Below are positions 1 through 7,981 of a stretch of 64,000 bases of DNA, in pieces. The first letter of the stretch is position 1. Each line of letters begins with the position of its first letter. Under the pieces are notes generated by a model. The model made no database searches and was not told the DNA's origin. It saw only the letters and a list, made by a program, of their open reading frames with translations. Made by a program: the position numbers and the translations under genes. The stretch covers positions 1-64,000 of the forward strand of contig JAAZMM010000004.1 in assembly GCA_012798805.1 (NCBI GenBank), written 5' to 3'. Source of the DNA: Bacteroidales bacterium (GTDB lineage: Bacteria > Bacteroidota > Bacteroidia > Bacteroidales > UBA932).

Positions 1-127
1 ACCCCGTATCTCGCACCCTGCAACCCGCAACCCGTACCCCGTATCTCGCACCCTGCAACCCGCAACCCGCAACACTACATACTACATACTACACACTACA
101 CACTACCCACTACCCACTACTCACTAC
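1..127 (-). repeat. Degenerate tandem heptamer array (A): ten C-rich heptamers (two 35-bp higher-order units, 1-35 and 36-70, 34/35 identical) followed by ACTAC-type heptamers; G/T-rich on the minus strand
   Basis: ACCCCGT ATCTCGC ACCCTGC AACCCGC AACCCGT | ACCCCGT ATCTCGC ACCCTGC AACCCGC AACCCGC | AACACTAC ATACTAC x2 ACACTAC x2 CCACTAC x2 TCACTAC, read directly; overlaps the purL stop at 117-119. Confidence 0.95.
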
Positions 128-3100
128 TCTCACACCATTTGCGGGCATTCACAAACATTTCTATCCATGGAGTTACCACATCTTTGCGGTGTCCACGAGG
201 GTAATAGGCCCAGTTCCAGGGTCGCAGACAGCGCTCAGGATGAGGCATCAATGCCAGGTGGCGTCCATCTTTGCTACAAACTCCTGCAATTGCTTCGGGA
301 GAGCCATTGGGATTGGCAGGATAGGTGTCATAGTTATATTTAAGAGCGATATTATACTCTGAAATTGGTTTGGGAAACTCAAATTTACCCTCGCCATGTG
401 CTATCCAGACTCCGAGTTTACAGCCCTGGAGGGATTTAAGCATGATGGAAGGTGATTCGGGGATAGTAACACCCACAAATCCGCTCTCAAACTTATTAGA
501 TGCATTGTGTCGTAGTTTTGGTGCTGCACTCCTATCGGAAAGCGTGATGAAACCGAGCTCTCCCATCAATTGACAGCCATTACAAACACCGAGGCTGAGG
601 GTGTCATCACGCGCATAGAAGCGCTCGATGGCCTCATTTGCCTTCTTGTTATACATCAGCGTACCGGCCCATCCTTTTGCCGAACCAAGGGTATCTGCAT
701 TAGAGAACCCTCCAACAAAGACTACCATCTGCACATCATCCAGAGTCTCTCGTCCGCTGGTTAGATCGGTAGTGTGAACATCCTTAACATCGAAGCCTGC
801 CAGATGGAGCGCCCAGGCCATCTCCCTCTCTCCATTAGAGCCTTTTTCCCTTATAATTGCTGCAATAGGTCGCTTTGCCGGTTCTTCAGGCTTCTTGCCT
901 GAAAATCCATTGGGAAAGCGATAGGTAAGAGGCTGGAGTTTATACTGTGAATATCTTTCAGCAGCTTTCTGGTCACCTGATTGCAATTTGTCGAACAAAT
1001 ATGAGGTCTTATACCAGATATCGCGCATCCTATCTATATCGATATCAAGAGTGCAAGATGAGAGTCTAAGAGTCAGTTTGCGCTTCTCCTGCCATTCTCC
1101 AATCTCGTAAAAGTTGATTCCTTTACGATTTAAGAGTGAAATGGCATTTCCTCCAACAGTCTGAATTATAACTCCCGGAGCCTCGCAGAAGAGAGCATCG
1201 GATGAGGTGAAACTCAGGTCGATGTCGAGTCCTCCCGTAGTATTCGGGAAGCAGGATTCGAGCAGGGTGGTGATCAGGCCTCCGGCTGAAATGTCATGTC
1301 CTGCAAGAATGTGTCCTTCGCTCACCAGCTCTTGTATGGCATTGAAGCATTTAGCGAAATATTCGGCGTCATCAACATCAGGAGTCTCATCGCCAAGATA
1401 ACCCAAGGTTTGCGCATAGACAGAGCCTCCCAGAGGATGGCCTTTGGTGTGTGTAAAGGGTATCCAGAGAATATCACTGTTTTTTGGAACAAGATTGGGG
1501 TGGACTGTCTTGCGAATATCTTTTGCCTCTCCTACGGTGGAAATGATCAGGGTACCGGGTGAGAGCACTTGTGTGCCGTCAGGATATTTTTGAGTCATAG
1601 AGAGTGAATCTTTCCCGGTAGGAATGTTGATACCGAGTGCTATGGCAAAGTCGGAGGCGGCGCGTACGGCATTGTAAAGTCGTTCATCTTCGCCTTCGTT
1701 TTTGCAAGGCCACATCCAGTTGGCACTCAGAGAGACACCCTTGATCCCATCATCTATCGGAGTCCACACCATATTTGTAAGTGCCTCTGCAATAGCCAGT
1801 CTGGACCCTACTGCGGAGTCTATCAGAGCTGATGCAGGTGCGTGCCCTATGGAAGTAGCAATTCCCTCATTATCATCATATCCTATAGCGGTAACTCCAA
1901 GGTTATTTAGCGGAAGCTGGATTTCGCCTGTAGTTTGTTGGCAGGCAATCAATCCGGTAACAGAACGGTCAACTTTGTTGGTAAGCCAATCTTTGCAGGC
2001 AACCGACTCAATCTGAAGTATCTTTTCTATCGAATTGAGTATTTCTTCTGCACTATAATCAGCTGGTGAGGGCACACCTTTGTAGGTATGGGTAACAGTG
2101 TCGTCTGTCATTATTGTTCCGGGTGTGGTCCCGAGCATATCTTCAATTGTAAGGTCTATCGGTACCTCGCCTGTCTGGAAATTTTTTAGGGTGAAGTTGT
2201 GTTCTCCCGTGGTTTTCCCTATTCTATAAAATGGTGCCCGCTCTCTTTCTGCTATTCTGCGAAGCTCATCCACATTTTCGCTTTTCATCACCAGTCCCAT
2301 TCGCTCCTGGGATTCGTTTCCTATAATTTCTTTTGCTGAAAGCGTAGGATCACCGATAGGGAGGCAGCTGATATCTATAGTGCCTCCGCTCTCTTCCACA
2401 AGCTCCGACAGGCAATTAAGGTGTCCGCCGGCACCGTGGTCGTGTACTGATATAATGGTGTTTTCTTCTTTTTCTGCAATAGCCCTGATAGCATTATAGA
2501 CGCATTTTTGCATCTCGGGATTTGAGCGCTGAATAGCATTGAGTTCGATTGCATCCCCAAATTCACCTGTTGCTACCGAAGAGACAGCTCCTCCTCCCAT
2601 GCCGATACGGTAATTGTCACCTCCGAGGAGAATAATTTCATCACCGGCCTCAGGAGTATCTTTAAGAGAATCTTTCCTTTTGGCGAAGCCTACACCTCCT
2701 GCAAGCATTATTACCTTATCATAGCCATAATCATTCCCATCTTCCGAGTGCTCAAAGGTATAAAGAGAACCACAGATGAGAGGCTGGCCAAACTTGTTGC
2801 CGAAGTCGGATGCACCGTTGGAGGCTTTTAGGAGGATCTCCAGTGGCGTCTGATAGAGCCACTTACGTGGAGGCTTGCATTCCCAGGTTCTCTGAGCTTC
2901 GCCTTCGAAACGGGGGTAGGATGTCATATAGACTGCGGTTCCTGCTATGGGAAATGCACCCTTGCCACCGGCAATTCTGTCTCTGATCTCACCCCCGGTG
3001 CCTGTAGCTGCTCCATTGAAGGGTTCCACTGTCGTGGGAAAATTGTGTGTTTCAGCTTTAAGCGAAATGACTGTCTCATTTTTATCTTTGATGAAAAAAT

Positions 3101-3791
3101 CGGGCTTGTCTCCGGATGCAGGATGAAAAAGATGCACCAGCGGACCCTCCACAAAGGCACAGTTGTCCTTATAAGCGGAGACAATCTTATTGGGATTTAC
3201 TCTCGATGTCTTTTTGATCAAATTAAAAAGGGATGAGGGCATCTGCTCACCATCAATAATGAATGTTCCGTTGAAAATCTTATGACGACAATGCTCTGAG
3301 TTAACCTGCGAAAAACCGAATACTTCGGAATCGGTCAGGGGTCTACCAATACGGTCGCTCAGATCCCGTAGGTAGCCAATTTCTTCATCTGAAAGTGCCA
3401 GTCCTTCTTCTATGTTATATTTTTCCAAATCGGTAATCTCTTTTACCGGTTCGAAAATGTTGTCAGATGTGAAAATTTCCTGGTCAAGCCCGTTGTAGAG
3501 GCGCTGTAGCATTTTGTCAATATCGGCATCTGGGCCTGAAACAGGAAAATACTCTTCCATCCTCACAACACCTTCAATATTCATATTCCCGGCAATCTCG
3601 GTTGCCGTGGAGCTCCATGGAGTCACCATTTCCCTTCTGGGGCCGGCAAAATAACCCTCAAGATCATCTGTGCCGAGGTATTCCGCTCCTGAGAAGAGCC
3701 AGCAGAGTGCCTGGATGTCATCATTACTAAGTTTGTTGTTGCTTTGAACGGCTATGATAGTGCCCGTATTACATTTGAAGAATGAAATCAT
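117..3791 (-). CDS. purL: Phosphoribosylformylglycinamidine synthase, long single-chain form
   Basis: 1224 aa; AIRS-type domains (SVHDHGAGG, AETHNFPT) and C-terminal GATase (GVCNGCQLM...MPHPERCLRPWNW). Confidence 0.97.
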   Translation of the reverse strand: MISFFKCNTGTIIAVQSNNKLSNDDIQALCWLFSGAEYLGTDDLEGYFAGPRREMVTPWSSTATEIAGNMNIEGVVRMEEYFPVSGPDADIDKMLQRLYNGLDQEIFTSDNIFEPVKEITDLEKYNIEEGLALSDEEIGYLRDLSDRIGRPLTDSEVFGFSQVNSEHCRHKIFNGTFIIDGEQMPSSLFNLIKKTSRVNPNKIVSAYKDNCAFVEGPLVHLFHPASGDKPDFFIKDKNETVISLKAETHNFPTTVEPFNGAATGTGGEIRDRIAGGKGAFPIAGTAVYMTSYPRFEGEAQRTWECKPPRKWLYQTPLEILLKASNGASDFGNKFGQPLICGSLYTFEHSEDGNDYGYDKVIMLAGGVGFAKRKDSLKDTPEAGDEIILLGGDNYRIGMGGGAVSSVATGEFGDAIELNAIQRSNPEMQKCVYNAIRAIAEKEENTIISVHDHGAGGHLNCLSELVEESGGTIDISCLPIGDPTLSAKEIIGNESQERMGLVMKSENVDELRRIAERERAPFYRIGKTTGEHNFTLKNFQTGEVPIDLTIEDMLGTTPGTIMTDDTVTHTYKGVPSPADYSAEEILNSIEKILQIESVACKDWLTNKVDRSVTGLIACQQTTGEIQLPLNNLGVTAIGYDDNEGIATSIGHAPASALIDSAVGSRLAIAEALTNMVWTPIDDGIKGVSLSANWMWPCKNEGEDERLYNAVRAASDFAIALGINIPTGKDSLSMTQKYPDGTQVLSPGTLIISTVGEAKDIRKTVHPNLVPKNSDILWIPFTHTKGHPLGGSVYAQTLGYLGDETPDVDDAEYFAKCFNAIQELVSEGHILAGHDISAGGLITTLLESCFPNTTGGLDIDLSFTSSDALFCEAPGVIIQTVGGNAISLLNRKGINFYEIGEWQEKRKLTLRLSSCTLDIDIDRMRDIWYKTSYLFDKLQSGDQKAAERYSQYKLQPLTYRFPNGFSGKKPEEPAKRPIAAIIREKGSNGEREMAWALHLAGFDVKDVHTTDLTSGRETLDDVQMVVFVGGFSNADTLGSAKGWAGTLMYNKKANEAIERFYARDDTLSLGVCNGCQLMGELGFITLSDRSAAPKLRHNASNKFESGFVGVTIPESPSIMLKSLQGCKLGVWIAHGEGKFEFPKPISEYNIALKYNYDTYPANPNGSPEAIAGVCSKDGRHLALMPHPERCLRPWNWAYYPRGHRKDVVTPWIEMFVNARKWCESSE

Positions 3792-3817
3792 TTCGTTAAA
3801 GATTTTTAAACATCATA

Positions 3818-3825
3818 CAAAAATA
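3818..3825 (-). promoter_or_regulatory. Candidate -7 element (TATTTTTG) upstream of purL
   Basis: Matches the Bacteroidetes TAnnTTTG consensus on the minus strand; no clear -33 element. Confidence 0.4.
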
Positions 3826-3892
3826 GTGCTTTTTAAGAGATATATCAGTTTTATTCTCCAAATTTGCATCAAGGATATAAACAAGTTATCAA

Positions 3893-5233
3893 ATGAAATA
3901 TTCTGACACTGCATATGAAGAGATGCTTGAGTGGCTTTTTACCCGCTTTCCATCATACCAGCGGGTAGGCAACAGAGCTTACAAACCGGGCCTTGATACA
4001 ATGCGACAATTCATTTCCCGGCTGGAAGATCCCCAGTCGGGCTATAATGTAATCCATGTTGCAGGAACAAATGGCAAAGGTTCCGTTTCTCATATGACAG
4101 CTTCCGCTCTGGCATGCTGTAACATAAAAGTGGGTCTCTATACATCGCCTCACCTTTTGGATTTTCGTGAAAGGATGAAAATTATAGAGACAGGAGCTTC
4201 AGGAGCTTCCTATGAGATGATTTCAAAAGAAGAGGTGTTTGCTTTTATTGAGAGTAGCCAAGACTTTATTGAGAATCACAATCCCTCATTCTTTGAGATC
4301 ACGACTGCCATGGCTCTCGACTGGTTTCGTAGTCGTGATGTGGACATGGCAGTAATAGAATGTGGTCTTGGTGGTCGTCTCGACTCCACAAATGTAGTTA
4401 ATCCGGTACTTTCGGTAATTACCAATATTGGACTGGAACATTGCGAATATCTTGGTCATACCATCGAAGAAATTGCCCGTGAGAAAGCAGGTATCATTAA
4501 ATCGGGGATCCCTGCACTTGTGGGAGAAAGCAAATCAGAAACACGTGTGATATTTGAGCGAGTGGCATATGAAGTGGGAGCTTCGGAACTTCTTTTTGCT
4601 GAAGAAGTCCCTCAATTTTTACGACTTTCACCAGATGAAATCGATCTCAAGGGAGATTGTCAGCAACTCAACCTCAGGACAGTTTCGGCTATTTTGTCAT
4701 TGATTGAGAGTAGAGGATTGCTGAATATACCTGAGTTCGGACTCGATGTTGAGAGATTGAGAAAAGGAGTCTCAAATGCTGCTAAATTTACCGGTTTGCG
4801 CGGTAGATGGGAGATACTACGGGAGTCGGAAACCAATGGGGGTATCCCGGGAAAGGCCCCGATTGTGTGTGATACGGCTCACAATGCTCACGCTATGCGT
4901 TGGGTCCGTGAACAGATAGATAAGATTTCTTGTGATTATGACAATATCTTTTTTATATTTGGTGTCGTCGCAGATAAGGATGTGGAGAGTATTATCACAT
5001 ATCTGCCAAGGGATGTTCACTTTATACTGACCAATTGCAGGGGAGAGAGGGCACTGCCAGCGGTGGACCTTGCCAACCTTCTTTCGGATCATGGTATTAA
5101 CGGGCGTATAACTACTTCCGTCAAGCAGGCGCTGGAGATGGCCGATTCGCTGGCGGGGAAAGATGATCTGATATTTATCTGCGGCAGCAATTTTATCATT
5201 GCCGAAGTACTGGAGTTGGTGTGTAGTATGTAG
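3893..5233 (+). CDS. folC: Folylpolyglutamate synthase / dihydrofolate synthase
   Basis: Mur-ligase-like P-loop HVAGTNGKGSVSHM, IECGLGGRLDSTNV; C-terminal VCSM* is encoded by the heptamer array. Confidence 0.94.
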   Translation: MKYSDTAYEEMLEWLFTRFPSYQRVGNRAYKPGLDTMRQFISRLEDPQSGYNVIHVAGTNGKGSVSHMTASALACCNIKVGLYTSPHLLDFRERMKIIETGASGASYEMISKEEVFAFIESSQDFIENHNPSFFEITTAMALDWFRSRDVDMAVIECGLGGRLDSTNVVNPVLSVITNIGLEHCEYLGHTIEEIAREKAGIIKSGIPALVGESKSETRVIFERVAYEVGASELLFAEEVPQFLRLSPDEIDLKGDCQQLNLRTVSAILSLIESRGLLNIPEFGLDVERLRKGVSNAAKFTGLRGRWEILRESETNGGIPGKAPIVCDTAHNAHAMRWVREQIDKISCDYDNIFFIFGVVADKDVESIITYLPRDVHFILTNCRGERALPAVDLANLLSDHGINGRITTSVKQALEMADSLAGKDDLIFICGSNFIIAEVLELVCSM

Positions 5234-5322
5234 TATGTAGTGTGTGGTGTGTAGTGGGGAGTGGGGAGTGGGGAGTGGGGAGTAGGCGGGTTTCGAGTTA
5301 TGAGTAGGTAGTTATGAGTTAT
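5221..5322 (+). repeat. Degenerate tandem heptamer array (B): GTGTAGT/ATGTAGT x5, GGGGAGT x4, then GAGTTAT/GAGTAGG/TAGTTAT/GAGTTAT
   Basis: Nine uninterrupted 7-mers at 5221-5283, a spacer, then four 7-mers at 5295-5322. Confidence 0.95.
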
Positions 5323-5383
5323 TTTGTAAGAGGTGCGGGAGTATTTTTTTTGTAGTAAGTGTAATTAAATAATATATGTAATA

Positions 5384-6487
5384 ATGAGAAAATTAGGTTT
5401 CATATCCATAGTACTGTTCTCTTTTGTGGCACTTTCCATTTCAGGATGTGCTGAGGAGAGTGTAGAGAAAAGGGTTGCACGTCTGCACAAAAAGATGTAT
5501 ACTATCGATACTCACAACGATTTTTCGATGTGGCTTGCACATCCGGATGGTGATTTCGGTGTCAAAGGAGGACAGGTCTCATTTCAGCAGATGCATGAGG
5601 GAGGTCTGGATGCTGCTTTTTTTGCTGCTTATCAAGATCAGGGGCCAATAGACCCGGAGTTCCATCGCTATGCGCGTGAATATGCCGATACCTTGATATT
5701 ATGCTTGAAACAGTATGCCGAGCAGAATAGTGAATATGGTGCTATCGCCACCTCCATAGAGGAAATGAAGGCGCTCAAGAAGAGGGGTAAGGTGGCTCTT
5801 TTCCTATCAATAGAGAATGCCTGCTGTATAGGTGATTCCCTCCCGCTCGTTCAATATTACTATGACCAGGGGGTTAGGATGATAGGACTTACCCACAATG
5901 GCAATAATGCCATAGCCGATGCCGGTACTACCAAAGTTAAACTGCACGGAGGACTTTCAGATTTTGGAAAAGAGGCTATTGCAGAGATGAATCGTCTTGG
6001 TATTGTGGTCGATCTTTCACATGCTTCGAGAGATGCAACACTACAGGCAGCAGTAGTAAGTAAAACTCCCATTATTGCGAGCCACTCCTGTGTTTTCGCT
6101 GTGCGAGAACTCTCACGCAATCTCATAGATGAAGAGATTATCGCGATTGCCGAAAATGGCGGAGTAGTGCATCTGGCTCTGGATGCCTGGTTGCTCCGTT
6201 ATGGTCCCGATTACAGTGCCGCTTCGCTTGATGATTTTATGAAACATCTGCATTATATCATCGATCTGGTTGGAATCGATCATGTGGGTGTCGGCAGCGA
6301 CTTTGACGGCGGAGGAGGAGTTATCGGATGTAAGGACATGAGTGAATATCACAATCTTACGAAACGACTTATAGAAGAGGGCTTCTCCGATGAGGAGATA
6401 ACAAAAATATGGGGCGGCAATTTTCTCCGTGTTTTTGAAGAGGTAGAACGCTACGCTAAAGACAGCGTTGATAGTTATGAGTTCTGA
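5384..6487 (+). CDS. M19 (renal-type) membrane dipeptidase, predicted lipoprotein
   Basis: Lipobox-like SISGCAEE; metal-binding TIDTHNDF, GLTHNGNN, DLSHAS, GVGSDFDGGGG. Confidence 0.93.
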   Translation: MRKLGFISIVLFSFVALSISGCAEESVEKRVARLHKKMYTIDTHNDFSMWLAHPDGDFGVKGGQVSFQQMHEGGLDAAFFAAYQDQGPIDPEFHRYAREYADTLILCLKQYAEQNSEYGAIATSIEEMKALKKRGKVALFLSIENACCIGDSLPLVQYYYDQGVRMIGLTHNGNNAIADAGTTKVKLHGGLSDFGKEAIAEMNRLGIVVDLSHASRDATLQAAVVSKTPIIASHSCVFAVRELSRNLIDEEIIAIAENGGVVHLALDAWLLRYGPDYSAASLDDFMKHLHYIIDLVGIDHVGVGSDFDGGGGVIGCKDMSEYHNLTKRLIEEGFSDEEITKIWGGNFLRVFEEVERYAKDSVDSYEF

Positions 6488-6534
6488 ATAAGGAGTTATG
6501 ATTTCTGAGCTCCGAGTTGTGAGTTCGGAGTCAG
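6472..6534. repeat. Degenerate tandem heptamer array (C) bridging two convergent genes
   Basis: TAGTTAT GAGTTCT GAATAAG GAGTTAT GATTTCT GAGCTCC GAGTTGT GAGTTCG GAGTCAG: nine consecutive 7-mers; contains the stops of both flanking genes (TGA 6485-6487 plus strand; TGA 6531-6533 minus strand). Confidence 0.93.
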
Positions 6535-7901
6535 AGTCCCCAGATCAGAAAACCAAGACATATAATTATGCCGGTGACTAAGAGATTTATCAGGCAGTAG
6601 CCCATAATATCCCTTGCTCCGAGTTTGGCTATTGCAAGTGCAGGAATAGCCCAGAAAGGTTGTATCAGATTTGTCCAGGCATCACCCCAGGCGATAGCCA
6701 TTCCGGTAATAGCAGGTGAGACTCCCAAAGCGGCTCCGGCAGGCATCATTATAGGACCCTGAACAGCCCACTGTCCTCCGCCCGATGGTACGAATATATT
6801 TACAAGACCTGCGCTGAGGAATGTAAGAAGTGGGAATGTATGTTCGTTGGAAATGCTGACGCAAAGATTGCTGATTTCGCCTGCAAGTGAAACGCCTTCG
6901 GCAGAGGTGCCTGTCATTATGCCCATAATGCCGGCATAAAAAGGGAACTGGAGAAGGATGCCGGCACTGCTTGAAGCCGCTTTATTAAGTGATTTTACAT
7001 AGGCTATGGGGGTCTTGTGAAAGACTATTCCAAGAAACAGGAAGATCATTATCACGGAGTTTAAGTCCAACGATTCGCCACGTACAAATAGCTTCATTAC
7101 CAGGAAAGCAAATCCCATTAAGGAGATAATAAGGGATATCAACATACTGTTTTCGGCTTTCTCAGCCGGAGTCGAAGGCTTAAAAGAATTTTCATCTTCT
7201 TCTTCCTCAAGAAGTTTCGGGTCCACCTCGACTACCTCTTTACCTTTGGGATGCATAAGGGAATTAACCACTACAAGTGCTATGGTTACCACTATGGAAA
7301 TTCCTAAATTGTAAAGCGAAAGAATAGTGTTGCTAATAGCAATAGGCTCTGTTACCACACCCATCGTAACTGTAGTGAGTGCATCACCGGGAGTAGCGAG
7401 TGCGAGAGGTATGGAGCCGGATATACCACCGTGCCAAACCACAAATCCGCTATAGGCGGAGGCAATCAGCAGACGATAATCGACACCGCGCATGTTTCGT
7501 GCGATAGACTTGGCGAAAATTACCCCTATTATGAGACCGAAGCCCCAGTTTATCCAGCAGGCAAGTGCTGATACGAGAGAAACAAGTGCAATCGCTCCAA
7601 CCGGCTTTTTGGGCATCGAGGCCAGTTTATTGAGTCCCTTTTTGATAGCGGGTGCATCAGCTAAAGTGGAACCACATACTAGTACAAGTGCCATTTGCAT
7701 CGAGAAGGCGAGTAATCCCCACACGCCATTGCCCCAGTTTGTCAAAACCTCCAGCGGAGTCTGTCTGCATACAGGCATAGCCACTATGAATGCAATAAAA
7801 GTGAGTAGTAGTGCAAAAATAAAGGGCTCAGGCAGATATTTTTGTACTATTCGCACACTGGCGTTTACCATTTTTCTAAACATAACATCAGCTTTTGACA
7901 A
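6531..7901 (-). CDS. Short-chain fatty acid transporter, AtoE family
   Basis: Multi-TM protein; FVPSGGGQWAVQGPIMMPA and WGDAWTNLIQPFWAIPAL motifs typical of AtoE. Confidence 0.92.
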   Translation of the reverse strand: MSKADVMFRKMVNASVRIVQKYLPEPFIFALLLTFIAFIVAMPVCRQTPLEVLTNWGNGVWGLLAFSMQMALVLVCGSTLADAPAIKKGLNKLASMPKKPVGAIALVSLVSALACWINWGFGLIIGVIFAKSIARNMRGVDYRLLIASAYSGFVVWHGGISGSIPLALATPGDALTTVTMGVVTEPIAISNTILSLYNLGISIVVTIALVVVNSLMHPKGKEVVEVDPKLLEEEEDENSFKPSTPAEKAENSMLISLIISLMGFAFLVMKLFVRGESLDLNSVIMIFLFLGIVFHKTPIAYVKSLNKAASSSAGILLQFPFYAGIMGIMTGTSAEGVSLAGEISNLCVSISNEHTFPLLTFLSAGLVNIFVPSGGGQWAVQGPIMMPAGAALGVSPAITGMAIAWGDAWTNLIQPFWAIPALAIAKLGARDIMGYCLINLLVTGIIICLGFLIWGL

Positions 7902-7929
7902 TTAATTTTCAAAGTTAACCAGAATTAGA

Positions 7930-7937
7930 TATTTTTG
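7930..7937 (+). promoter_or_regulatory. Candidate -7 element (TATTTTTG, followed by CAC) for the SulP gene
   Basis: TAnnTTTG match 45 bp upstream of the ATG. Confidence 0.45.
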
Positions 7938-7981
7938 CACACGAATTCCAAAAGATAATCGGACTATTTAGCAATTTTTAA

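Noticed and set aside
1-127. CRISPR array
   Set aside because: Repeats are contiguous 7-mers with no spacers and no cas genes nearby.
5221-5322. Assembly or sequencing artefact explaining the heptamers
   Set aside because: Same style of array occurs at several separate sites with different words and in register with gene ends, unlikely for an artefact; long reads would still be useful.
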